Source: Wenzhouxiangellaceae bacterium
GTDB lineage: Bacteria > Pseudomonadota > Gammaproteobacteria > Xanthomonadales > Wenzhouxiangellaceae
Assembly (NCBI GenBank): GCA_018334995.1
Contig: JAGXKW010000006.1
Location: 1 to 64,000, forward strand
Reading direction: 5' to 3'
Length of the DNA: 64,000 nucleotides
The notes under the pieces are model-generated. The model was not told where the DNA came from and ran no database searches. It saw only the letters and a program-made list of their open reading frames with translations. Shown here in pieces: positions 9,787 to 21,681 of the stretch (the first letter of the stretch is position 1; every line of letters starts with the position of its first letter). A program made the translations under genes and the position numbers.

Positions 9787-11262
9787 ATGGATTCGATTCA
9801 CGACCCCGACGGCACGCGCCTGCCGATCAAGCTGGATTCCACCTCCAACGGCGAGTACGAGCCGATCCCGCTCGACGCCGCCGGCGAACTGGCCAACCGC
9901 ATGGCCCACGAGGCTGCCGGAGAGAATGCCAGGCGCCTGGACCGCACGCGCCGCGATTTCCTGGTTTCGAGCTGCGGAGCGGCCTCGACGCTGCTGGCGT
10001 TCAACGCCGCCAACGCGGCGGTCGGACGCACCGGTGGACTGTTCGCGCTGGCCGACGAGGCGGCGCTGGACGAGAATGCCGCGCAGGCGGCACTGAACGG
10101 CGACGAGTTCATATTCGACGTCCAGGGGCATTTCGTGAACCCCACCGGCGCCTGGCTTCAGCACGTACCCGAGGACGCGAAACCGCTGTCGGGCATGCCG
10201 GCGGCCGGTTGCGCCCTGGGCGAGGGCCCGGGCGCGCGCTCGTATCTGAAGTGCCTTGGGCCGGACGCGTTCGTCAAGGACGTGTTCATGGATTCCGACA
10301 CCGACGTCATGGTGCTGTCGTTCGTGCCGAGTACCCGCGAAGGCGAGCCGCTGACCATCGAGGAGGCCGCGGCCGCGCGCGATATCGTCGCCAGCCTGGA
10401 AGGCACGCATCGGTTGCTGCTGCACGGCCGCGTCAATCCCAACCAGGCCGGCGATGTCGACGACATGCGGCGGCTGCGCGACGACTTCGGCATCCAGGCC
10501 TGGAAAACCTATACCCAATGGGGGCCGGACGGCAACGGCTATTTCCTCACCGATGCCGACACCGGCATCCCGTTCCTCGAGACCGCGAAAAGCCTGGATG
10601 TGCCGGTCGTGGCCATCCACAAGGGCATCCCTTTCGGCGAGCAAAGCTACCGGCATTCGCTGTGCACCGACATCGGTCCGGCGGCGAAGAAGTATCCCGG
10701 CCTGAGCTTCCTGATCTACCACTCCGGCTTCGTGCCGGGCCAGCCGGAGGGTCCGTACGATCCCGAGCGCAACGAAGGCATCGATTCGCTGGTCAGGACG
10801 GTCGTTGAACACGACCTGAAAGGAGGCAACGTCTACGCCGAGCTGGGCTCGACCTGGCGCTTCCTCATGCGCGACCCGGATTCGGCCGCCCACGCGCTGG
10901 GCAAGCTGCTGAAATACCTTGGCGAGGACAACATCCTGTGGGGCACCGACTCGATCTGGTACGGCTCGCCCCAGGACCAGATCCAGGCCTTTCGCGCCTT
11001 CCAGATCAGCGAGGAGCTTCAAGAGCGCCACGGCTATCCGGCACTCACGCCCGAAGTCAAGCGCAGGATCTTCGGCCTGAATGCGCTCAGGCCCTACCGC
11101 CTGGAAGCGGGCGTGCTCGAGCATCACCTGGGCAACGACGCCGTCGAAATCGCCCGGGCCGAATATGCCCCGGTGGCGGACCCGCATTACCGGACCTTCG
11201 GCCCGAAAACGCGGCGCGAGTTCATGAACCTGATGCGCTGGACCGGCGGCGAAAGGGCTTGA
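9787..11262 (+). CDS. Amidohydrolase family (TIM-barrel) protein with Tat-like signal
   Basis: RRDFLVSSCGAAS Tat-like motif; GHFVNPTGAW, WGTDSIWYGSPQDQIQAFR, metal-hydrolase layout. Confidence 0.8.
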   Translation: MDSIHDPDGTRLPIKLDSTSNGEYEPIPLDAAGELANRMAHEAAGENARRLDRTRRDFLVSSCGAASTLLAFNAANAAVGRTGGLFALADEAALDENAAQAALNGDEFIFDVQGHFVNPTGAWLQHVPEDAKPLSGMPAAGCALGEGPGARSYLKCLGPDAFVKDVFMDSDTDVMVLSFVPSTREGEPLTIEEAAAARDIVASLEGTHRLLLHGRVNPNQAGDVDDMRRLRDDFGIQAWKTYTQWGPDGNGYFLTDADTGIPFLETAKSLDVPVVAIHKGIPFGEQSYRHSLCTDIGPAAKKYPGLSFLIYHSGFVPGQPEGPYDPERNEGIDSLVRTVVEHDLKGGNVYAELGSTWRFLMRDPDSAAHALGKLLKYLGEDNILWGTDSIWYGSPQDQIQAFRAFQISEELQERHGYPALTPEVKRRIFGLNALRPYRLEAGVLEHHLGNDAVEIARAEYAPVADPHYRTFGPKTRREFMNLMRWTGGERA

Positions 11263-11355
11263 CTCTTCCGTCTTCCTGTCTTGCGCGCGGCAGTTCGGTC
11301 GCCGGCAAACGGGCCGGAGCCCATGGATAATCGAATCGAGCTAGAATGAAAGACG

Positions 11356-11447
11356 ATTCCTCGGGGCGGCGATTCTTCGCCTGAGACATCCAGTCGGATG
11401 GACCCGTTGAACCTGATCCGGTTAATGCCGGCGTAGGGACAGGAACC
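11356..11447 (+). ncRNA. TPP (THI-element) riboswitch
   Basis: cctcggggcggc ... gcctgaga ... acccgttgaacctgatccggttaatgccggcgtaggga matches the THI box consensus. Confidence 0.96.
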
Positions 11448-11535
11448 CGAAAGCGTCCGGCGTCCTCGCGCCCGGCCGCTTCCAGAAATCCCTCGTGCAT
11501 ACCGGGTCTCCACTGGCTTTTGACGGAGACTCAAC

Positions 11536-13653
11536 ATGAAAACCCTTTCACTGCTGGCCGCGCTTTCGCTGACCGTTCCGCATGCCGTTTCGGCCCAGGC
11601 CGGGCCGCCGTTGCGGATCGGGGACCCGATCGTGGTGACCGCCGATTTCCGCCAGCTCGGTCTGTTCGATCTCAGCGGCAGCGCCACCGTGATCGACGGC
11701 GAGACCCTGCGCCAGCGCAGTGCCTCGCATATCGACCGGGTGCTGAACCTGGCCCCCAACGTCAATTTCGCCGCCGGCGCCTCGCGCGGAAGATTCTTCC
11801 AGATCCGCGGCATCGGCGAGCGCAGCCAGTTCGTCGAGCCGATGAACGCCTCGGTCGGCCTGCTGGTCGACGGCATCGACATGAGCGGCATCGGCGGCGC
11901 GGCCACGACCCTGGACATCGAGCAGGTGGAGGTGCTGCGCGGCCCGCAGGGCACGCTGTTCGGGGCCAATGCGCTGGCCGGGATGATCAACATGGTCTCC
12001 GGCAGCCCCACCGACGTATTCACCGGCCGCTTCGAGACCCGGGTCGCCGAGCACGGAACCCGCACCTTCGAAGGCGTGCTTTCCGGCCCGGTCAGCGACA
12101 CGCTCGGCTACCGCGTGGCGTATTCGAATCACAAAAGCGACGGCTACCAGAACAACGCCTTCCTGGGCGTCGGCGACACCGCCGACTTCGATGAGCAGAC
12201 GCTGCGCACCAAGCTCTCATGGCAGCCGCACGAAGACCTGAACGTGGACCTGACCGGGCTGTACCTGGACGTCGACAACGGCTTCGACGGCTTCTCGCTG
12301 GACAATACCCGCACCACGTTTTCCGACCAACCGGGCCACGACCGCCAGGAAACGCTGGCCGGGTCGGCGCGGGTGAACTGGAAGGCGCATGACGCGTTCA
12401 GCGTGGAGGCCTTGCTCAGCCATACCGACGCCGACCTCGAATACGGTTTCGACGAGGACTGGAGCTTTGTCGATTTCTGCGATGCGTTCGACTGCCTGGC
12501 GCCGGCATTCTCGTCGTTCGACAACTACATTCGCGACAACCGCAATACCACGCTCGACCTGCGCATGATCTCCGATACCGGCCGGGACGAGGCCGGTTGG
12601 GTCGTGGGCGCGTACTACCGCGACCAGACCCAGGAACTGCGTCGGGTCTATACCTTTCTGCCCGAAGATTTCCTGCGTGATTACGACACCGAAAACCGGG
12701 CCGTGTACGGCCAGTTCGATCTTCCGCTGGCCCGGCGGATGAAGCTGGTTGCCGGGTTGCGCTACGAGCAGCGCGACGCCGACTATGTCGACAGCGATGG
12801 CGCGGTGTTCGCCCCGGACGAGGACATGTGGGGCGGCCGGCTGGCGCTGGAGTACCGAACCGCCGGCGGCGGTCTCTGGTACGCGCTGGCCTCGCGCGGC
12901 TACCGGGCCGGCGGCGTCAACAGCGAATCGGCCGTTCCCGACGACCAGCGCGAGTTCGACACCGAAACGATGTGGAACTACGAACTCGGGGTCAAGACCC
13001 GCCTGCTGCAGGATCGGATCGACCTGCGCGCGGCCCTGTTTTTCCAGGATCGCGACGACGTGCAGACCGACCAGTCGCTGGTGCTGCCGATCGAGGGCGA
13101 ATCCTGTCCGTGCCGGTTCATCGATTTCGAGACCAACGCCACGGCCGCGCAGAGCTACGGCCTGGAAGTCGAAATCAACTGGCGCGCCAGCCGCTGGTTC
13201 GAGGCCTACGCCAGCCTGGGCTTGCTCGACTCGCAGTTCGACGACTTCCTGAATTTTTCCCACGTCGACGCCGACCCCGAAAACGGCGTGCCGTTCGACA
13301 TGGACGGCCGCGACGTGCCGCATGCGCCGAATTACCAGGCGGCCCTGGGCGGGATCTTCCAGTGGTCCGACCACTGGTACGCGCGCGTCGAGGCCGAAGC
13401 CAGGGACGCCTTCTTCTTCTCAAGCCGGCACGAAGTCCGCTCCGACGCCTACGAGCTGTTTCACCTGCGCCTGGGCTACCGCACCCCGCGCTGGGACCTG
13501 GCGGTGTGGGCGCGCAACCTCACCGACGAAGACGTCAAGACGCGCGGCTTCGGCGGATTCGGCAACGATCCGCGCAAGGGCTACGTCGTCGAGCCGTACT
13601 TTCAGTTCGGCGCGCCGCGTGTGGTCGGCGCGAGTGCAAGTTATGTCTTCTGA
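11536..13653 (+). CDS. TonB-dependent receptor, predicted thiamine/thiamine-precursor uptake
   Basis: Signal peptide; plug and barrel motifs (VEVLRGPQGTLFGANALAGMINMVSG); directly downstream of the TPP riboswitch; C-terminal F (SYVF). Confidence 0.92.
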   Translation: MKTLSLLAALSLTVPHAVSAQAGPPLRIGDPIVVTADFRQLGLFDLSGSATVIDGETLRQRSASHIDRVLNLAPNVNFAAGASRGRFFQIRGIGERSQFVEPMNASVGLLVDGIDMSGIGGAATTLDIEQVEVLRGPQGTLFGANALAGMINMVSGSPTDVFTGRFETRVAEHGTRTFEGVLSGPVSDTLGYRVAYSNHKSDGYQNNAFLGVGDTADFDEQTLRTKLSWQPHEDLNVDLTGLYLDVDNGFDGFSLDNTRTTFSDQPGHDRQETLAGSARVNWKAHDAFSVEALLSHTDADLEYGFDEDWSFVDFCDAFDCLAPAFSSFDNYIRDNRNTTLDLRMISDTGRDEAGWVVGAYYRDQTQELRRVYTFLPEDFLRDYDTENRAVYGQFDLPLARRMKLVAGLRYEQRDADYVDSDGAVFAPDEDMWGGRLALEYRTAGGGLWYALASRGYRAGGVNSESAVPDDQREFDTETMWNYELGVKTRLLQDRIDLRAALFFQDRDDVQTDQSLVLPIEGESCPCRFIDFETNATAAQSYGLEVEINWRASRWFEAYASLGLLDSQFDDFLNFSHVDADPENGVPFDMDGRDVPHAPNYQAALGGIFQWSDHWYARVEAEARDAFFFSSRHEVRSDAYELFHLRLGYRTPRWDLAVWARNLTDEDVKTRGFGGFGNDPRKGYVVEPYFQFGAPRVVGASASYVF

Positions 13654-14308
13654 TGCGCTTGCGGTGCAGCCCGGCCCGCCCGCAGGCTGGCTGGAGGCGT
13701 TCGCCGAGCGCGCCGCGCAGATGTCGGGCTGGGAGGTCGCCGCGGTACTGCTGGCGGTGGCCTACCTGCTGCTGGCGGTGCGCCAGAACCGTCTTTGCTG
13801 GGTGGCCGCGTTCATCAGCACGGCGCTGTACACCCTGCTGTTCTGGCAGGTCCAGTTGATGATGCAGTCGGCGCTGAACGTCTACTACATGGTCATGGCG
13901 GTGTACGGCTGGTGGCACTGGCGCCACGGCGGCCAGAACCGCGCCGATGGTACCGGGGCGCGGCTTCCGATCAAGCGCTGGAGCGGACGCCGGCATCTGC
14001 TGGTGCTGGGACTGATCGCGGCCTGCGCGCTGATTTCGGGTGCGCTGCTGGACGCCAACACCCGCGCGGCCTGGCCGTATCTCGATTCGGTCGTGACCTG
14101 GGGCGCGGTGGTGACCACCTGGATGGTGGCGCGCAAGGTGCTGGAGAACTGGGCCTACTGGATGGTCATCAACAGCCTGGCGATCTTTCTGTTCATCGAC
14201 CGCGGCATGGTGCTCACCGCCGGGCTGCATGCGTCCTATCTGATCATCTCGGTGTTCGGCTGGACAAGCTGGTACCGGGATTATCGGAAACATGATCGGG
14301 TGCATTGA
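13643..14308 (+). CDS. PnuC-family transporter (likely thiamine, PnuT-type, from context)
   Basis: ALNVYYMVMAVYGWWHWRHGG, VVTTWMVARKVLENWAYWMVINSLAIFLF; overlaps the TonB receptor stop. Confidence 0.9.
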   Translation: MSSDALAVQPGPPAGWLEAFAERAAQMSGWEVAAVLLAVAYLLLAVRQNRLCWVAAFISTALYTLLFWQVQLMMQSALNVYYMVMAVYGWWHWRHGGQNRADGTGARLPIKRWSGRRHLLVLGLIAACALISGALLDANTRAAWPYLDSVVTWGAVVTTWMVARKVLENWAYWMVINSLAIFLFIDRGMVLTAGLHASYLIISVFGWTSWYRDYRKHDRVH

Positions 14309-14344
14309 TCGATGCGCGGGCGCCGGCGGGCTTCGAGGCCGGAA

Positions 14345-14408
14345 CCGGTGGCAACGGGTCGCCCTGGTTCGACGCGTGGCGAGGCCCGCGGCGACCCGTT
14401 GCCGCCGG
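14345..14408. promoter_or_regulatory. Long intercistronic stem-loop (19-bp stem with one G-U; 14-bp perfect core GGCAACGGGTCGCC / GGCGACCCGTTGCC)
   Basis: Direct reading of the inverted repeat, arms 14345-14363 and 14390-14408. Confidence 0.8.
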
Positions 14409-14492
14409 CTCCGGCAGGCCGCGGCATCCTGGCGCGGTCCGCTCGTTGCAATCCCGGGGACTGGCCGGACGATCTGACCAGACGAGTGCTTG

Positions 14493-15254
14493 ATGGACAC
14501 TGACATGCCGGCACCAACATACACCGAGATCGAGCGACTGCTCGACGGCTGGCGCGATTGGGGGCTTTCGCTTACCGGTCGGCCGCGGGTCCTTGCGCCG
14601 GTGCCCGGCGGCAGGACCAACCGGAACTTTCGGCTCTCGGCGCCGGGCCTGGATCATGACCTGCTGCTGCGCCTGAACCACCCCGACCCGGCGCGGCTGG
14701 GCATAAACCGCGCGCTGGAACGGGAGATCCTTTCGGCGACCGCCGGTGCAGGCATCGGTCGGGCGTTCGGTCACTGGGACCCGGCAGGACGTTTCGTGCT
14801 GTTTCCCTGGCTCGAGGCGCGCCCCTGGACCGCGGCCGATCTGGCGCGGCCGGAGCAGCGTGAGCGATTGTGGCCGCGGGTCGAGCAGCTTGGAAAAATC
14901 GAGCTGGATTGGCCAACGCGCTCCTATCACGGTTATCTCATGCACTACTGGCGCCAACTGGAACGCGCCGGCGGAGTCGACGCGGCACTGGGCGTGGCGT
15001 GGCGTGAATTCGAACCGCGGCTTCGTTCGTTCGACACGGCGCCTTGGCCGGCACGGCTGGTGCATCACGACCTGATTCCCGAAAATATCCTGGATGCCGG
15101 CCAGCGGCTGTATCTCATCGACTGGGAATACGCCGCGCCGGGGCATCCGGATATCGATGTCTGGTCGGTGGACCCGGCCGCGGTAGCCGAGCCGTTCGTC
15201 GCCGAAATGATGGCCTGGATCAACGACCTGTGGGAGCGTCTGATCGCAGTCTGA
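14493..15254 (+). CDS. Choline/aminoglycoside-type phosphotransferase, probable thiamine kinase
   Basis: VPGGRTNRNFRL, LVHHDLIPENIL, YLIDWEYAAPGHPDIDVW kinase motifs; thiamine-operon context. Confidence 0.82.
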   Translation: MDTDMPAPTYTEIERLLDGWRDWGLSLTGRPRVLAPVPGGRTNRNFRLSAPGLDHDLLLRLNHPDPARLGINRALEREILSATAGAGIGRAFGHWDPAGRFVLFPWLEARPWTAADLARPEQRERLWPRVEQLGKIELDWPTRSYHGYLMHYWRQLERAGGVDAALGVAWREFEPRLRSFDTAPWPARLVHHDLIPENILDAGQRLYLIDWEYAAPGHPDIDVWSVDPAAVAEPFVAEMMAWINDLWERLIAV

Positions 15255-15264
15255 TTAGGGTCCA

Positions 15265-15345
15265 TTAACCACGAAGAACACGAAGGAATGTTCGGGAAGC
15301 AGTTCCGCTTTTAACCTTCGTGTGCTTCGTGCCCTTCGTGGTCAA
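15265..15345. repeat. Short-period inverted repeat element of the CACGAAG family
   Basis: ttaaccacgaagaacacgaagg (15265-15286) versus ccttcgtgtgcttcgtgcccttcgtggtcaa (15315-15345). Confidence 0.85.
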
Positions 15346-15381
15346 TGATGTTTATCAGAATCAACAGCGGGATCAGCAGGA

Positions 15382-17475
<2,094 letters not shown>

Positions 17476-17721
17476 CTACCCGCCGGCGCGAGGCGGGACA
17501 TGCCTTTCGCGCGCGATCGCCCGGGCTCGCGATACCGCGCTTTCTGCCTGGCCGGTCGTCTGTGCGTCGTCTCGGCCGTCGTCCCGGCTGTGGAGCCGGC
17601 AGGTTCATTCGAGAACTTCCGCGATGTGTGTCACGATTGAGTCCTGTGCCGGAAGCATTGCGTTCAGAATTGCGGGCATGGCGATGTATGCTTGCATCCC
17701 TTCGACCCCGGACCGCCGCGC

Positions 17722-18348
17722 ATGACCGATCGAAAAAGCAAAAACGGGGCCGCGCCGGAATCATTCGAGCCGCTCGACGAGCACGAGGTGACGCGGCTGC
17801 TGCACGAGGTCCGCGAGACGCCGGAGCTGTTCGACCAGGTGCTGCCGCTGGTCTACGACGACCTCAAGCGCATCGGCCACAACCAGCGCCGGCAGCTGGG
17901 TGCGGGCCTGACGATGCAGACCACGGCGCTGGTGCACGAAGCCTGCCTGAAGCTGCGCGATCATGCCTCCGGAGACCTCGAGAACAGGCTCCATCTCAAG
18001 CGCCTGGCGGCGATGGTGATGCGCCAGCTGATCTTCGACTACGCACGACGGCGGCAGTCGGCGAAGCGTGGCGGCGGCCAGCCGCATACCCGCGTCGAAG
18101 AGTGCCAGGTGCCGGCCGACGCGCGCGACGCCGAACTGATCCTGGCGGTCGAGAAAATCCTCGACGAGATGCGCCTGAGCAATCCGCGCATGGCCGAAGC
18201 GATCACCGCGCGTTTCTTTGCCGGCTATTCGATCGACGAGATTTCTCGGATCATGGGAATCTCCAGCCGCACGGTCACGCGCGACCTGACGCGTGCGCGG
18301 GCCTGGCTGAAAACCGAACTGGCCGATTTCGAGCCCGGCAACCGCTGA
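17722..18348 (+). CDS. ECF-subfamily RNA polymerase sigma factor (TIGR02999-like)
   Basis: EVTRLLHEVRE...LPLVYDDLKRIGHNQRR, TMQTTALVHEACLKL, YSIDEISRIMGISSRTVTRDLTRARAWL. Confidence 0.9.
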   Translation: MTDRKSKNGAAPESFEPLDEHEVTRLLHEVRETPELFDQVLPLVYDDLKRIGHNQRRQLGAGLTMQTTALVHEACLKLRDHASGDLENRLHLKRLAAMVMRQLIFDYARRRQSAKRGGGQPHTRVEECQVPADARDAELILAVEKILDEMRLSNPRMAEAITARFFAGYSIDEISRIMGISSRTVTRDLTRARAWLKTELADFEPGNR

Positions 18349-18381
18349 ACCACCTGGCGGTGTGTGCGCCGGAAGGCCGTG

Positions 18382-19305
18382 CTACACCGACTGGGCTTGC
18401 GTCGAAGGCGGCCGGATCGCGGCGACGGCCTGTTCGAGCACGTCCCCGCAATCGCCCTGCAGCTTGAACTCGAGCAGCGCGTCGGCGCGGGTCAGGCCGT
18501 TGTTGATCGCCACGATCGGGAGTCCGCGCTCTGCGGCCAGGCGCGCCAGCCGGAAGCCGGACCAGACCACCAGCGAGGTGCCGACGATAAGCATGGCGTC
18601 GGCGCCCTCGACCCGCCGGTCGGCTTCGGCCAGGCGCTGGCGCGGCACCGATTCGCCGAAGAACACCACGTCGGGTTTCAGCGTGCCGCCGCAGCCGGTA
18701 CACGCGGCGATGCGAAACCCGGGGTAGGCGCGCTTGTCGTGACGAACGTCGAGCTCGGCGTCGCCGTCGGGGTTGATGCCCAGCACTTCCGGCGCCCAGT
18801 CCGGGTTGAGCCGTTCCAGGCGCTGCTGCAGCGCATCGCGGCTGGAGCCCTGGCCGCAATCCAGGCACAGTACGCGCTCGAGCCCGCCGTGCAGTTCGAT
18901 CAGCGCGTCGTGGCCGGCGCGCTGGTGCAGGCCGTCGACGTTCTGGGTGATCAGGCCGGCCGTTTTTCCGCTTTCGGCCAGCGTGGCGAGCGCGGTATGG
19001 GTGCGCCCCGGCCGGGCCTGGCGCATCACCGACCAGCCGAAATAGCTGCGCGCCCAGTAGCGGCGTCGCATCACCGGGTCGTTGATGAAATCCTGGTAGA
19101 AGATCGGCTGGCGCCGGCGCCAGCGCCCGGATTCGTCGCGATAGGCCGGAATGCCCGAACCCGTGGAACAACCGGCGCCGGTCAGCACCGCGATGCTGCG
19201 GTGGTTGTCCAGAAAGCGCGCCAGCTCGGCCACGCTGCCATTGCGGACCGCCACGTCGGGATCGGTTCTCAGCTCCGGAATTCGTGCCGCGCGTACCTGA
19301 GTCAT
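18382..19305 (-). CDS. SIR2-family NAD-dependent protein deacetylase
   Basis: VLTGAGCSTGSGIPAYRD, GLITQNVDGLHQRAG, HGGLERVLCLDCG, CGGTLKPDVVFFGESVP. Confidence 0.95.
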   Translation of the reverse strand: MTQVRAARIPELRTDPDVAVRNGSVAELARFLDNHRSIAVLTGAGCSTGSGIPAYRDESGRWRRRQPIFYQDFINDPVMRRRYWARSYFGWSVMRQARPGRTHTALATLAESGKTAGLITQNVDGLHQRAGHDALIELHGGLERVLCLDCGQGSSRDALQQRLERLNPDWAPEVLGINPDGDAELDVRHDKRAYPGFRIAACTGCGGTLKPDVVFFGESVPRQRLAEADRRVEGADAMLIVGTSLVVWSGFRLARLAAERGLPIVAINNGLTRADALLEFKLQGDCGDVLEQAVAAIRPPSTQAQSV

Positions 19306-19394
19306 CGAAACAGGATAGCGAGGCGGGATGAAGAACGGGCGACCGCGTCGGGCCGCCCGATTCTTGATGCCGGTCCGGCGCGTTCCGGCCGGAC

Positions 19395-21482
19395 TCAGAA
19401 GCGCACGCGCACGCCGCCGGTGACATTCAGCCCTGGACGGGGCGCGAAGTCCTTGAGGAACGAGGTGTGCACGCGCTGGGTCTGGTCGAGCAGGTTGTCG
19501 CCCTTGACGAAGAATTCCACTTCGCTGCTGTCGACCACCAGCCGGTAGGCCAGGTTGGCGCTGAGCGCATCGTAGCCGCCCGTCCGGGTTTCGAACTCGG
19601 CCACCTCGTCGACCTCGAAGACCCGCTGATAATTGACGTTGGCGCGCAGGTTGCCGCGGTGCCAGTCGATGCCCGTGCCGATCCGGCCCGGCGACAGTCG
19701 CGGCACTTCGCCGTTGCCGGCCTTGAGGTCCGCCTCGACCGAATCGGCGAAGACGCGCCATTCCAGGTCGCCGACCGCGGTGTCTTCGAACAGGAGACTG
19801 GCCTGGGCTTCGGCGCCCCAGAAGTTGGCGTCGGCCTGGCTCCAGACCTGCACCGGCAGGTCGTCCTCGATTTCGCCGGTATCGGCCAGAAAGACGAAGT
19901 CGTCGATATTGTTGTAGAACAGGTCCAGGCGGACGTGGAAAACGCCGCTGTGCTTGTGGATGCCGAAATCGATGTTGTTGGACGTCTCCTTGCCCAGCAT
20001 CGGGTCGCCGATCTCGAACGCCTGGGTGGCGATGTGCGGGCCGTTGGCGAAAAGTTCTTCCTGCGTCGGGCTGCGCTCGGAGCGCTGCCAGTTCAGGCTG
20101 GTCTGCCAGTCCTCGTCGAGCCGCCACAGCGCACCGGCGCTGACCGATACCGAGCTGAAGTCGCGCCTGGCGATGCCGTCCATGCTCAGGCCGTCATCGA
20201 GGCGGACTTCGTCGTCCTGGTAGCGCAGGCCGGCCGAGAGCTTGAACGGGTCCAGGTCGAATTCCTCGACCAGGAACAGCCCGAGCGATTCGGTGGTCGC
20301 CGGCGGCACGAAGGCCTCGTCGCCGATGGCTTCGAGCTCGGTGTCCTCGTACTGCACGCCGAACACGCCGGACAGCCGCCCGACGGGCCGGTGGTGCGCC
20401 TCGGCGCGGAGTTCGGTGGCGTCGATGTTGAACGTGGTGCCGACTTCGTCGCCCTCGAACTCGATGTGCTGGTAGTCGTTGGTCACCAGCTTGAAGTTCA
20501 ACTCGTCGATGGCCGACACCGGCTGGTACAGGCCAGCCTTGAACTCGTAGCGCTCCTGTTCCAGCCCGATCGAGACGCTTTCTTCCTCTTCCTCGCCCGC
20601 GTGTTCGTCGTCGTGCGCTTCGTCGTGTTCGTCCGATTCTTCTTCGTGCGCGTGGCCGGCCCCGGGAATGCCGTAGTCGGTATCGAAGCGCTTGTAGGCC
20701 AGTCCCGCGAAGCCCCAGTCGCCGACCAGCGAGAATCCGACCGAGCCGCCTTCGCTCTCCTGCGCGCTGTTTTCGAGCCGGCCGCGGACCTGCTCTTCGC
20801 GCTCTTCTTCGTCGAGCTCGGCGAGCAACTCCGGGCTCAGCGCGAAGCCGGGAATCTCGTAGTCGTCGGTGTCGCGCTTGAAGCCGTCGAAATGAAACTG
20901 GAAGGCGCCGACGCCGCCGTCCAGGCGCGCGACGCCGGTGCGTTCGTCGGCAACGCTGTTGGCGCGCAGTTCAACCGCGCCGCCGAATTCCTGGCGCTGT
21001 TCGGGGATGCGGTTGTCGATCAGGTTGACCACGCCGGCGCTGGCGGTGGAGCCGTAGAGCAGGTTGGACGGCCCGCGCAGGATCTCGATGCGATCGACCA
21101 GCAGCGGCTCGGTCGAAACGGCGTGGTCGGGGCTGAGCGCCGAAGCGTCCAGCGAGTTCAGCCCGTCCTCGGTGATGCGGACCCGCGAACCGCCCAGGCC
21201 GCGGATGATCGGCCGGCCGGCGCCGGGACCGAAATAGGTGCTGTGAATCCCCGGTTCGGACTCCAGGGTCTCGCCCAGCGTGGCTTCCTTGCGGTCGTCC
21301 AGGTACTCGCCGGCCAGAATCTGTACCGGGCGGGTCGAATCCAGCGCGGTGCCGCCCTGCGGCAGAATGCGGACTTCCATCGCCTCGAGTTCGACGACTT
21401 CGGGGTCCTGGGCCACGACAGCGGCGAATGGGCCGGCGGCGACGGCCAGCGCAATGGCTTGGGTCAATGGTCTGAGATGCAT
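19395..21482 (-). CDS. TonB-dependent receptor with His/Asp/Glu-rich loop, ZnuD-like zinc receptor
   Basis: Plug motifs (IIRGLGGSRVRITEDGLNSLDASALSPDHAV); GHAHEEESDEHDEAHDDEHAGEEEEE loop; C-terminal RVRF. Confidence 0.92.
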   Translation of the reverse strand: MHLRPLTQAIALAVAAGPFAAVVAQDPEVVELEAMEVRILPQGGTALDSTRPVQILAGEYLDDRKEATLGETLESEPGIHSTYFGPGAGRPIIRGLGGSRVRITEDGLNSLDASALSPDHAVSTEPLLVDRIEILRGPSNLLYGSTASAGVVNLIDNRIPEQRQEFGGAVELRANSVADERTGVARLDGGVGAFQFHFDGFKRDTDDYEIPGFALSPELLAELDEEEREEQVRGRLENSAQESEGGSVGFSLVGDWGFAGLAYKRFDTDYGIPGAGHAHEEESDEHDEAHDDEHAGEEEEESVSIGLEQERYEFKAGLYQPVSAIDELNFKLVTNDYQHIEFEGDEVGTTFNIDATELRAEAHHRPVGRLSGVFGVQYEDTELEAIGDEAFVPPATTESLGLFLVEEFDLDPFKLSAGLRYQDDEVRLDDGLSMDGIARRDFSSVSVSAGALWRLDEDWQTSLNWQRSERSPTQEELFANGPHIATQAFEIGDPMLGKETSNNIDFGIHKHSGVFHVRLDLFYNNIDDFVFLADTGEIEDDLPVQVWSQADANFWGAEAQASLLFEDTAVGDLEWRVFADSVEADLKAGNGEVPRLSPGRIGTGIDWHRGNLRANVNYQRVFEVDEVAEFETRTGGYDALSANLAYRLVVDSSEVEFFVKGDNLLDQTQRVHTSFLKDFAPRPGLNVTGGVRVRF

Positions 21483-21534
21483 GTCTTGTTGGTCCTTTGC
21501 TCGGATACGATGCTTGGATTCGGCAGAAGAACGT

Positions 21535-21548
21535 AATGTTATAACATT
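21535..21548. promoter_or_regulatory. Candidate Zur box, perfect palindrome AATGTTATAACATT
   Basis: 14-bp palindrome about 53 bp upstream of the ZnuD-like receptor; matches the TGTTATAACA core of proteobacterial Zur sites. Confidence 0.75.
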
Positions 21549-21681
21549 CAATATGGCCGTGCAATGCAATTCTCGGCCGTCGCGCTTCGGGACGCACCGA
21601 CCGACTGCGAGGGGCCGTGCGCTCACGCGTTCTGGACGCGCGATGCGCCATCCTCAGATACGAAGCAAACGAGGCAATCGA

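Noticed and set aside
19467-21536. 689 aa plus-strand ORF antisense to the ZnuD-like receptor
   Set aside because: Mirror frame of the receptor; hydrophobic strings come from the reversed His/Glu codons.
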